Shown here: piece by piece, positions 34,274 to 41,554 of the stretch
Position numbering within the stretch: the first letter of the stretch is position 1
Layout: each line of letters begins with the position of its first letter
Assembly: GCF_001724605.1 (NCBI RefSeq)
Contig: NZ_MEEX01000014.1
Span: 34,241 to 98,240 of the forward strand
Reading direction: 5' to 3'
Source of the DNA: Phenylobacterium sp. SCN 70-31
Lineage (GTDB): Bacteria > Pseudomonadota > Alphaproteobacteria > Caulobacterales > Caulobacteraceae
Length of the DNA stretch: 64,000 bases
Notes under the pieces: generated by a model
The model's input: the letters and a program-made list of their open reading frames with translations, nothing else
Database searches by the model: none
Told to the model about the DNA's origin: nothing
Made by a program: the position numbers and the translations under genes

Positions 34274-34822
34274 ATGAGCGTCAACACCCTGGAGCCGGCC
34301 GCCGCCGGCGGCCGTCAGGCTTCGCTGGAGCTGTTCCACGATATCGAGCAGCTCCTCTACAAGGACGCCCGTCTGCTCGACGAGCAGCGCTACGACGACT
34401 GGTTCGAGCTGATGACCGAGGACTTCACCTACTGGGTCCCGGTTCCGCAGTCCCGCTACCGCCGGGACAGGAAGGGGCTCTACGAGCCGGGGCGCATGGC
34501 CCACTTCGACGACAGCCTGGCGGAGCTGAAGCTGCGCGCCTCGCGCTGGAAGGAGACCACCGCCTGGAGCGAGGACCCTCCGACCCGCCACGTCCACTAT
34601 GTGACCAACATCGAGGTGGAGCCAGCCGAGGCCAGCAGCGAGTGGCTGGTCCGCTCGGTGGTGATCAGCCTGCGCAATCGCAACGAGGACGAGGAGAACT
34701 GGCTGGGAGGGCGCCGGGAAGACCTGGTCCGCGAGACCCCGGCCGGGCTGAAGCTGGCCCGACGCAAGGTGTTCATCGCCCAGTCGGTGCTGCTGGCCAA
34801 AAACTTCAACACCTTCCTTTGA
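34274..34822 (+). CDS. ring-hydroxylating dioxygenase, beta subunit (system B)
   Basis: A 182-residue NTF2-like small subunit. Landmarks: ELFHDIEQLLYKDARLLDEQ, the DFTYWVPVP segment, TTAWSEDPPTRHVHYVTNIE and the terminal SVLLAKNFNTFL. It is slightly shorter than the system A copy at the N-terminus. Its TGA overlaps the next gene's ATG by one base (TGATG), indicating translational coupling with the quinone oxidoreductase. Confidence 0.92.
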   Translation: MSVNTLEPAAAGGRQASLELFHDIEQLLYKDARLLDEQRYDDWFELMTEDFTYWVPVPQSRYRRDRKGLYEPGRMAHFDDSLAELKLRASRWKETTAWSEDPPTRHVHYVTNIEVEPAEASSEWLVRSVVISLRNRNEDEENWLGGRREDLVRETPAGLKLARRKVFIAQSVLLAKNFNTFL

Positions 34823-35802
34823 TGACTATTCCTGAAGAGATGCAGGCCTGGGTTCTCTCGGGCTTCGGCGACCGCGCCAATCTCGCCTTCACCACCTGCC
34901 CGACGCCGATGCCGGCGCCGGGCGAGGTGCTGGTGGAGGTGTGCGCCGCCGGCATGAACTTCGCGGACGGTCTGATGATCGCCGGCCGCTACCAACTGCG
35001 GCCGACGCCGCCGTTCGTGCTTGGTGCCGAGCTCACCGGGCGAGTGGTGGCGGCAGGGCCGGACTCGGCCTTTCGGCCCGGTGACCGAGTGGCCGCCCAG
35101 GTATGGAGCGGCGCATACGGCCAATACTGCGCGGTGGAGGAGGGGCGGCTGATCCGGCTGCCGGACGCCATCAGCTTCGCGGAAGGCGCAGCGCTGCCCG
35201 TCTCCTACACGACCGCGCACATCGCCCTGTTCCACGAAGGCGGGTTGACGGCGGGCAAGACCGTCCTGATCCACGCCGCGGCCGGGGGGATCGGCGTGGC
35301 CGCCACCCAGCTGGCCAAGGCCGCCGGGGCGCGGGTGCTGGCCACCGCCAGCTCGGATGACAAGCTGAAGATCGCCGAAGCCAACGGCGCTGACGTGCTG
35401 ATCAACTATCGCCGCGAAGGCTGGATGGACGAAATCCGCCGCGTCTGCCCTGACGGCGTCGATCTCGTCGTCGACCCGGTGGGCGGACAGACCACCCTGG
35501 ACAGCCTGCGCTGCCTGGCCTGGCGCGGCCGCATCCTGCTGATCGGCTTCGCCTCGGGCGGTCCCGCCCAGATCCCGGCCAACCGGCTGCTGGTGAACGC
35601 CGCCGCGGCCGTGGGCATCTACTGGAACTACGAGAAGGATGGCCCGCTGGTGACCGCCGTGCAGGCCGAACTGGCCGCGCGCTTGGCCGCCGGCGAGCTC
35701 CGCCCGCGGATCGGCGCGCGCTACCCCGTCGCCGACTTCCTCACGGCGCTCGACGCGCTCGAGGGTGGTCGGACGACGGGGAAGGTGGTCCTCGACTTCT
35801 AA
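34822..35802 (+). CDS. NADPH:quinone oxidoreductase-like protein (zinc-independent MDR family)
   Basis: A 326-residue medium-chain dehydrogenase/reductase of the QOR subgroup. The cofactor motif is AAAGGIGVAATQLAKAAGA; AGMNFADGLMIAGRY and LPVSYTTAHIAL are typical of QOR. It lacks the structural-zinc cysteine cluster of alcohol dehydrogenases. Possible roles in this operon are reduction of quinones formed by autoxidation of catechols or of an enoyl-type intermediate; sequence does not distinguish these. It is the last gene of oxygenase operon B and convergent with the next acyl-CoA ligase. Confidence 0.85.
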   Translation: MTIPEEMQAWVLSGFGDRANLAFTTCPTPMPAPGEVLVEVCAAGMNFADGLMIAGRYQLRPTPPFVLGAELTGRVVAAGPDSAFRPGDRVAAQVWSGAYGQYCAVEEGRLIRLPDAISFAEGAALPVSYTTAHIALFHEGGLTAGKTVLIHAAAGGIGVAATQLAKAAGARVLATASSDDKLKIAEANGADVLINYRREGWMDEIRRVCPDGVDLVVDPVGGQTTLDSLRCLAWRGRILLIGFASGGPAQIPANRLLVNAAAAVGIYWNYEKDGPLVTAVQAELAARLAAGELRPRIGARYPVADFLTALDALEGGRTTGKVVLDF

Positions 35803-35805
35803 GCC

Positions 35806-35825
35806 GCCCCCGCTTAGGCGGGGGC
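35806..35825. terminator. GC hairpin between convergent genes
   Basis: GCCCCCGC, loop TTAG, GCGGGGGC: an 8-bp stem 3 bases after the quinone oxidoreductase stop. The loop contains the stop codon of the leftward ligase. There is no U-tract, so termination efficiency is uncertain. Confidence 0.45.
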
Positions 35826-37463
35826 AGGGGCGGCCGTGCTGAACATCGCCCGGATCGCCTGCCGCGACAGCTTGGCGTTCTCCGTCTTGGGGATGGCGTC
35901 AAGGATTTCCAGCCGCTTCGGCATCTCGATGGGCGACAGCTTCTCGCGCAGGAAGTCCTGCAGTTCCGGCAGCGAGAGACTGGCGCCGGGACGCAGGGTG
36001 ACCACGCTGAGAACGGTCTCCCCCCGGTAGTCGTCGGGCGCGCCCACCGCGACGGTCTCGGCCACGGCGGGGTGCTCCAGCACCGCATCTTCGATCGTCC
36101 GAGGGTAGACGTTGTAGCCGCTGCAGATGATCACATCCTTCAGCCGGTCCACCACGTAGAGCGCGCCATCCTCGCTGAGGTAGCCCACGTCGCCGCTGCG
36201 GAAGAGGCCGTCCGGGGTCAGTTCGTTGTCCGTCAGGGGCCGGTTCCAGTAGCTCGCGATGACGTTCGGCCCACCAAAGCAGACCTCCCCCGGCTCGCCC
36301 GGCCCCATCCGGCGGCCCGGATCGTCCACCGACCGGATCTCGATCGGCACGTCGTGCATGGGGAGGCCGGTGGCGCACTCGTGGCCCGGGACGGCGGAGC
36401 TGGGCATGGCGACACCGCTGCCCGACGTCTCGGTCATCGCGTAGCCCTGCTGCGGCCACAGGCCCGTCAGATCGTGGAAACGGCGCGCGAGTTCCAGCGG
36501 AACCGGAGCTCCCCCCACCAGGACGTGGATCACCCCGCTCCAATCCAGCTCGCCAGCGTCGGGTTCTGCGACGATGGCGCTCAGCATCGTGGGAATGGCG
36601 GTCAGGATCGTCAGCCGTCCCTGGCGCACCAGTTCGAGCAGCTCGCGGGGCGAGAAGCGCTCGGTGAGAATGGCTTCCCCGCCGACGATGGCGGGCTCGA
36701 CGATGTAGTTCACCAAACCCGTGATGTGCGAGAACGGCGCGGCCGCATACCAGGCCTCGCGCCCGTCCCGGATCCGATGCAGCCAATTCCGGATCTGGTG
36801 GGCGGCGAACCAGATGTTCCTGTGGCTGAGCATGGCGCCCTTCGGGGCGCCCGTCGTGCCGCCGGTGTACTGGATCATGGCCAGCGCCTCGACCTCGGGT
36901 TCTCCCCACCCGCGCGCCGGTGCGGCCTCCAGCAGGTCGCTAAGCGCAACTTCCCCGTCACAGAGGTCCGGCGGCGGACCTCCGGCGAGGTCGGCGGCGT
37001 CCGCCCGGCAGACGATCAGTCGACAGCCTACCTGCGCGGCGAGCTCGCGCAGCTTGCCGATCGACGCGGGGTGGTCGGACGTCACCACCCACCGGACGCC
37101 GGAATCAACGGCGATCCCGCTCAGCTGGCGGAGCGAGTAGAGCGGGTTCATGCCGACGCCCGCGGCGCCCAGCCCCCAGAGCGCGAAACAGGCGAGGGGA
37201 TAGTGCGGAAGATTGGCCAGGCAGACGCCGACCCGGTCGTCCGCGCCCACCCCATGCGCCTGAAGGCCTGCGGAGAGGCGACCGGCCAGGTCGTGGGTTT
37301 GCTCGAAGGTCCAGGTGCGGTTCAGGAAGGTCAGATGGGGTCGCCTGCCGAACCGCTCGGCGGCCCGCGCGAGAAGCCGGCCGAGGGGCTCGGGAGGGGG
37401 AGTCCGCCGCTGGAACTCAGCGAGATTGGCAAACTTGGACGTTTCGCTGTTCGTGGAGTCCAT
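35814..37463 (-). CDS. acyl-CoA ligase, AMP-forming (third copy)
   Basis: A 549-residue ANL-superfamily ligase from the ATG at 37463; the frame is open upstream, but a glycine/arginine leader is unlikely. Motifs: IQYTGGTTGAPKGAMLSHRN, YAMTETSGSG, the hinge VDRLKDVIICSGYNVYPRTIE and the C-terminal lysine in KTENAKLSR. It is divergent from the glutaryl-CoA dehydrogenase gene; two regulon half- or full sites lie between them. Together with the ligases at 12495 and 30211 it gives the cluster three separate acid-activating enzymes, suggesting several acid intermediates. Confidence 0.87.
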   Translation of the reverse strand: MDSTNSETSKFANLAEFQRRTPPPEPLGRLLARAAERFGRRPHLTFLNRTWTFEQTHDLAGRLSAGLQAHGVGADDRVGVCLANLPHYPLACFALWGLGAAGVGMNPLYSLRQLSGIAVDSGVRWVVTSDHPASIGKLRELAAQVGCRLIVCRADAADLAGGPPPDLCDGEVALSDLLEAAPARGWGEPEVEALAMIQYTGGTTGAPKGAMLSHRNIWFAAHQIRNWLHRIRDGREAWYAAAPFSHITGLVNYIVEPAIVGGEAILTERFSPRELLELVRQGRLTILTAIPTMLSAIVAEPDAGELDWSGVIHVLVGGAPVPLELARRFHDLTGLWPQQGYAMTETSGSGVAMPSSAVPGHECATGLPMHDVPIEIRSVDDPGRRMGPGEPGEVCFGGPNVIASYWNRPLTDNELTPDGLFRSGDVGYLSEDGALYVVDRLKDVIICSGYNVYPRTIEDAVLEHPAVAETVAVGAPDDYRGETVLSVVTLRPGASLSLPELQDFLREKLSPIEMPKRLEILDAIPKTENAKLSRQAIRAMFSTAAPAPA

Positions 37464-37498
37464 TCCGTCGACCCTCGTTGTCGTTGTCGGTCCGTGCG

Positions 37499-37514
37499 AG
37501 CACGGTAGTGTATG
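37499..37514. promoter_or_regulatory. possible regulon operator, site 11 (one good arm)
   Basis: AGCAC-GGTAGT-GTATG: the right arm is perfect, but only 2 of 5 positions match on the left. It lies 36 bases before the leftward ligase start. It may be a weak or half site. Confidence 0.4.
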
Positions 37515-37590
37515 GATTATTTCAAGGGCGCGATGCCGGACTCGAACCCTAAGAAACCAGGGTAATAGATGATCGTCCTGCGGTCGCAAA

Positions 37591-37606
37591 CAGACAGTAG
37601 CGTATG
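37591..37606. promoter_or_regulatory. regulon operator, site 12 (CAGAC-AGTAGC-GTATG)
   Basis: Nine of ten arm positions match. It lies 59 bases before the glutaryl-CoA dehydrogenase start and is the rightmost member of the regulon. Confidence 0.6.
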
Positions 37607-37664
37607 CATTTGGGCTCGGCTACAGGAGAGCCCGCGCCAAGTTCCGGCGCAGCAGGGACAAGCC

Positions 37665-38852
37665 ATGCCGCTCGATACAGCCCCGCAAAAGACGTTCCGC
37701 TGGGACGACCCGCTGGACCTGTCCTCGCGCCTCTCCGAGGAGGAGCGCATGGTGTGGGAGGCGGCCCGCCAGTACGCCCGCGAGAAGCTGTTGCCGCGGG
37801 TGGTTTCGGCCTACGCCGAAGAGCGGTTCGACCGCGAGATCATGACCGAGATGGGCGAGCTGGGCTTCCTGGGCCCGACGCTGCCCGAGGAGTACGGCTG
37901 CGCGGGCGTGAACCACGTGGCCTACGGCCTGATCGCCCGCGAGATCGAGGCGATCGATTCCGGCTACCGCTCGGCCATGAGCGTGCAGAGCTCGCTGGTC
38001 ATGTACCCGATCTACGCCTTCGGCTCGGAAGACCAGAAGCGCAGGTTCCTGCCCGGCATGGCGGCGGGGAAGATCGTCGGCTGCTTCGGCCTGACCGAAC
38101 CCGACGGCGGCTCCGATCCCGCCTCGATGCGCACCACCGCCCGTAAGGTCGACGGTGGGTATGTGCTGAACGGCGCGAAGATGTGGATCACCAACTCCCC
38201 GATCAGCGACGTGGCGCTGGTCTGGGCCAAGCTGGACGGCAAGATCCGCGGCTTCCTGGTCGAGCGGGGGACCGAGGGCTTCGAGACGCCCCAGATCAAG
38301 AACAAGCTGTCCCTGCGCGCCTCGGTGACCGGCGAGATCGCCCTCTCCGACGCCTTCGTCCCCGAGGACATGATGCTGCCGGGCGTCGAGGGCCTGCGCG
38401 GGCCGTTCTCGTGCCTGAACAAGGCGCGCTACGGCATCGCCTGGGGGGCCATGGGGGCCGCCGAGTTCTGCCTGCACGCCAGCCGCGACTACGTCTCCAG
38501 CCGCAGCCTGTTCGGCCGCACCCTGGCCTCGCGCCAGCTGGTGCAGAAGAAGCTGGCCGACATGCAGACCGAGATCGCCCTGGGCTTCGAGGGCGCCCTG
38601 GCGCTGGGCCGGCTGATCGACGAAGGCGCCTGGGTGCCCGAGGCCATCTCGATGCTGAAGCGCAACAACTGCGGCAAGGCGCTCGACATCGCCCGCGTCG
38701 CCCGCGACATGCACGGCGGCAACGGCATCTCCGGCGAGTACCACGTGATGCGCCACGCCTCGAACCTCGAGACGGTGAACACCTACGAGGGCGCCCATGA
38801 CGTGCACGCGCTGATCCTGGGTCGAGCCATCACCGGCGAGAGCGCGTTCTAG
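37665..38852 (+). CDS. gcdH: glutaryl-CoA dehydrogenase (acyl-CoA dehydrogenase family)
   Basis: A 395-residue FAD enzyme that oxidises and decarboxylates glutaryl-CoA to crotonyl-CoA. The start ATG 37665 has AGGGA upstream. Landmarks: [22 protein letters not shown], the FAD/substrate region [25 protein letters not shown], and the C-terminal [20 protein letters not shown], which contains the catalytic Glu (about residue 375) and is characteristic of GcdH rather than other acyl-CoA dehydrogenases. A regulon operator lies upstream. With the CaiB-type CoA-transferase it could channel glutarate released by a hydrolase, but gcdH also serves lysine/tryptophan catabolism. Confidence 0.9.
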   Translation: MPLDTAPQKTFRWDDPLDLSSRLSEEERMVWEAARQYAREKLLPRVVSAYAEERFDREIMTEMGELGFLGPTLPEEYGCAGVNHVAYGLIAREIEAIDSGYRSAMSVQSSLVMYPIYAFGSEDQKRRFLPGMAAGKIVGCFGLTEPDGGSDPASMRTTARKVDGGYVLNGAKMWITNSPISDVALVWAKLDGKIRGFLVERGTEGFETPQIKNKLSLRASVTGEIALSDAFVPEDMMLPGVEGLRGPFSCLNKARYGIAWGAMGAAEFCLHASRDYVSSRSLFGRTLASRQLVQKKLADMQTEIALGFEGALALGRLIDEGAWVPEAISMLKRNNCGKALDIARVARDMHGGNGISGEYHVMRHASNLETVNTYEGAHDVHALILGRAITGESAF

Positions 38853-39086
38853 GCGCTGAACCACTGCAGAACGCAGGTTCTCAATCCGGCCTGTTGGCGC
38901 CCCAGCGTTACAAGCTTGACCGCACGAAGCTCCCGATCTGCGGTCGGCTAGGCCGGCTCGGCTACACCACGGCATCCCACGTACCGCCCTGCGGGACAGG
39001 CCACACTCCCCCAGCCCCGCGACCGCCACGGAATGGACGTGTGTCGGCGGAGTGAGCCGTTTGAGAGCCGGAGCTTGGTGTGAGCT
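38853..39086. other. junction between catabolic cluster and accessory island
   Basis: About 230 bases with no gene, no tRNA and no terminator I trust. It ends at a truncated gene (DUF2779 tail), so the left boundary of the accessory region probably lies here. No attachment-site repeat was recognised by eye. Confidence 0.4.
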
Positions 39087-39392
39087 GTGCGAAGGCAACG
39101 CAAGGTGCACTTCGCGTACGTCGGACTCCCGCTTGTTCGAGCGCACTACTATCACCGCGACATGAGGGGATCGTACTCCATCAAGGCGGTGCTCCCGGTG
39201 GTGGCGCCGCATCTCTCCTACTCGGACCTGGAGGGTGTGCGGGATGGGCAGGGCGCGCAGATCGCATATCTTGAAGCCACCGCGCCGGAAACGACGCTGC
39301 AACGCCGAGTCCAGCTGCATGGCCAGCTCAGCAGCTATTGTGGACTCGATACCCTGGCCATGGTCGAGCTGGTGCGGGCGCTTTCGGCATGA
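39087..39392 (+). pseudogene. C-terminal fragment of a DUF2779 protein
   Basis: About 100 residues matching only the end of the DUF2779 domain: HYYHRDMRGSYSIKAVLPVV, then YSDLEGVRDGQGAQIAYLEA and YCGLDTLAMVELVRAL are characteristic of its C-terminus. Full-length proteins are several hundred residues longer, and the first 20 or so residues here do not continue the family upstream. No ribosome binding site was found. It is therefore a remnant left by an insertion or deletion at about 39.1 kb, not a functional gene. Confidence 0.75.
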
Positions 39393-39429
39393 AACGCTTG
39401 GATGAGGTGGTGGTCCACCTCCTTCGGCC

Positions 39430-40386
39430 TCATCCGAGCAGAATATTGAAGAGGATTGGCCTGGCCGTCCAATCACCCTCAGCGAGGCGCGCGGCAGGGT
39501 TCTGGATTGCCTGCACCTGCGCGCGATCGGTCAAACAATTTGCCACAAGATAGAGCCAGAATTTATCGCCATGAGTTTGGGCCGCACGAAGTTCGCCGGC
39601 GGTGAAGTCGATGCTGGTGAAGGCTGCGGACACGGTTCCTTTCACCTCGACGCGCTGCAGTTCACCGGATGAGTCGACATAGTCGATGTCCCAGCCCGGC
39701 CTTTCGCCCTCGGCGGCTCGGTGCACCAAAGTTGCTGGGCCCAGAGTATGACGAATGAAGGCGAGGGCGGCGCGTTCAGCCCAATCGCCAACTTCCTTAG
39801 CGCGCTTGGATTTCCGGTAGCCACCATTGGCTCCGCCGCCCACAGTTTTGCCTCTGGGTACGATCAGGTTATCGGCGGCTTGCGGCGTGGCTGGCTGTGG
39901 AACGATGGTCGGGGCGCTTGTGCCCGTCGGGCGTCCGGCGGCCGCGACAATCCGTTCAAACACGTCCTGATCGAGGGTGCGGACGCCGTTGCGCCACATG
40001 TTTGGGGCGATCTGCTCGTAGAAGACGCCATCCGGCTTGGCGGGGACGGGCGGTGTAAACGGCACATAGTCTTCAATGGTGCAGAACCAGGACGGCCGCG
40101 AACTCCCCGTTGTTGCAGGATCTTGCCGGATTTCCCCGATCCGGCCGCGACCAAAGTATTCGGCCTGGCCGCGAGGACCATCCTTCCGGTGAACGCCGCG
40201 GTAGTAGACGAATGGTTCGCCCGTCCGGATCTTGTTCTTGTACTGATTGGGGTAGTGATACTGGACGCCCGTGATGTCGTTCCAGGCGTGGTCGGGATTG
40301 AGAACAACGTCGTTGGTGGTCAGGACAATCGGCATCAGGCGGTTCTGTATGAGAATGGCGGACGCCAAATGGGCAACCGTATTCAT
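39430..40386 (-). CDS. NOV_C (DUF3883) nuclease-like protein with N-terminal reader-type domain
   Basis: About 318 residues from the ATG at 40386; GTG 40437 and ATG 40335 are alternatives and none has a good ribosome binding site. The C-terminal domain has the DUF3883/NOV_C pattern WAERAALAF ... GWDIDYVDSSGEL ... RVEVKGTV, that is Glu, Asp and Glu-x-Lys of a PD-(D/E)xK nuclease fold. The N-terminal half (GVQYHYPNQYKNKI, GEPFVYYRG, YFGRGRIGEI, IEDYVPFTPPVP) matches a domain found at the front of HNH or NOV_C nucleases and resembling EVE/PUA-like modified-base readers. It is probably a restriction enzyme, divergent from a truncated cytosine methyltransferase. G+C looks lower than in the catabolic cluster. 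Confidence 0.7.
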   Translation of the reverse strand: MNTVAHLASAILIQNRLMPIVLTTNDVVLNPDHAWNDITGVQYHYPNQYKNKIRTGEPFVYYRGVHRKDGPRGQAEYFGRGRIGEIRQDPATTGSSRPSWFCTIEDYVPFTPPVPAKPDGVFYEQIAPNMWRNGVRTLDQDVFERIVAAAGRPTGTSAPTIVPQPATPQAADNLIVPRGKTVGGGANGGYRKSKRAKEVGDWAERAALAFIRHTLGPATLVHRAAEGERPGWDIDYVDSSGELQRVEVKGTVSAAFTSIDFTAGELRAAQTHGDKFWLYLVANCLTDRAQVQAIQNPAARLAEGDWTARPILFNILLG

Positions 40387-40575
40387 TACAGTGGCACGTC
40401 GATGTGAGGCGGCGCCAGCCTCTGAACTGGCCAGCACGGGTGGCTGACGGTTGCAGGCGTAGACGTCACACGCGCTGTTCGCTTGCCCGCCTGCCCACCG
40501 GCTGCCCGATGGGTTCGTTCATGCTATGTCCCGGAAGCGCAACTCGCGCCCTGCTTGATTCGGAATTGAGCGTCG

Positions 40576-41103
40576 GTGACGGATTTCAGCTTCTACGAGT
40601 TTTTCGCCGGCGGCGGCATGGCGAGAGCTGGCCTAGGGCCGGGCTGGACGTGCCTGTTCGCCAACGACTTCGATCCGATGAAGGTTCGCGCCTATGCTGA
40701 CAATTGGGGCGACGAGCATCTTGTCTGCGAGGATGTGGCCAAGATCGCTGTGGCCAACCTTCCGGGTCTAGCCGACCTCGTCTGGGCCTCGTTTCCTTGC
40801 CAGGACCTTTCGCTAGCCGGGGACTACAAGGGACTTGGTCGTCACGATGCCAACGAAGTCACCCGTTCGGGAACCTTCTGGCCGTTCTGGCGACTGATGC
40901 AGGACCTGAAGAGGGAGGGGCGTGCTCCGCCCGTCATCGTACTCGAGAACGTGCTCGGCGTGCTGACCTCAAAGCGGGGCGCCGACTTCGCTGCGATCGC
41001 AGAGACCTTAGCAGCCAGTGGATATTGCTTTGGTGCGCTCGTGCTCGACGCCCGGTGGTTTGTCCCCCAGTCGCGGCCGCGGGTGAGCCCATGGGCTTCT
41101 TGA
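40576..41103 (+). pseudogene. truncated C5-cytosine DNA methyltransferase
   Basis: The N-terminal half of a Dcm-type enzyme from GTG 40576. Motif I is FYEFFAGGGMARAGLG, the catalytic cysteine motif IV is WASFPCQDLSLAG, motif VI is VLENVLGVLT, and motif VIII PQSRPRV is the last recognisable residue run, at about 41090. Then the sequence diverges and stops. The target-recognition domain and motifs IX-X are missing; complete enzymes are normally over 320 residues, and this has 175. It is almost certainly inactive. It lies divergent from the NOV_C nuclease, so the pair looks like a decayed restriction-modification locus. Confidence 0.8.
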
Positions 41104-41285
41104 AACGTCCCTTCGGCTTGGATCGTCCGCAATCCCGCGACGCCTCCGAATCCTCCCAACGCTCAATGATCGTCCAAAGCTCCAGCGAACAGAGCGGCGA
41201 CGTGATGGATCGCTACTATGACAGTATGGGGCGCATCCAGGCGGCTAGGCATGCCTCCACGACCATCCCAGCAGGGAAGCCTTGA
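41091..41285 (+). pseudogene. unidentified reading-frame tail fused behind the methyltransferase fragment
   Basis: From the point where the methyltransferase similarity ends, a different frame stays open to TGA 41285 with G/C-biased third positions (about 64 residues, including MDRYYDSMGRIQAARHAS). It looks like the end of another gene joined to the methyltransferase by a deletion. I do not recognise the family. Confidence 0.35.
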
Positions 41286-41330
41286 GCCAGATCATTAGCG
41301 GGAGCGGGCCTGGCCCCTAAGTTTTTATGT

Positions 41331-41528
41331 ATGAAGCGCATTCTCTTCCTTTGCGTCACCAACTGCGTCGCTTACCACACCAAGATGGCGCACCAGCACG
41401 GCGCCACCCGGGAAGAGGTCGCCGAGACGGCCGCGCTGGCCATCTACATGGGCGGCGGCCCGGCGGCGGTGTACGGGGCCGACGCGCTGCGCGCTTATGA
41501 CCAATTCAGCGCCATCGGCGGTGGCTAG
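41331..41528 (+). CDS. short carboxymuconolactone decarboxylase (CMD/AhpD-like) protein, probably truncated
   Basis: A 65-residue product. Residues about 10-60 match the second half of a CMD domain (YHTKMAHQHGATREEVAETA, MGGGPAAVYGADAL). The normal N-terminal helices and the CxxC pair are missing; only one Cys-x3-His-like element (NCVAYH) remains. The first dozen residues, KRILFLC, look like the start of a low-molecular-weight phosphatase or arsenate reductase, so the gene may be a chimera. No ribosome binding site is visible. It lies directly before arsA; CMD-like proteins do occur in arsenic operons. Confidence 0.5.
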   Translation: MKRILFLCVTNCVAYHTKMAHQHGATREEVAETAALAIYMGGGPAAVYGADALRAYDQFSAIGGG

Positions 41529-41554
41529 ATGCGCCCGTGTGCGCGGCACGGCCA

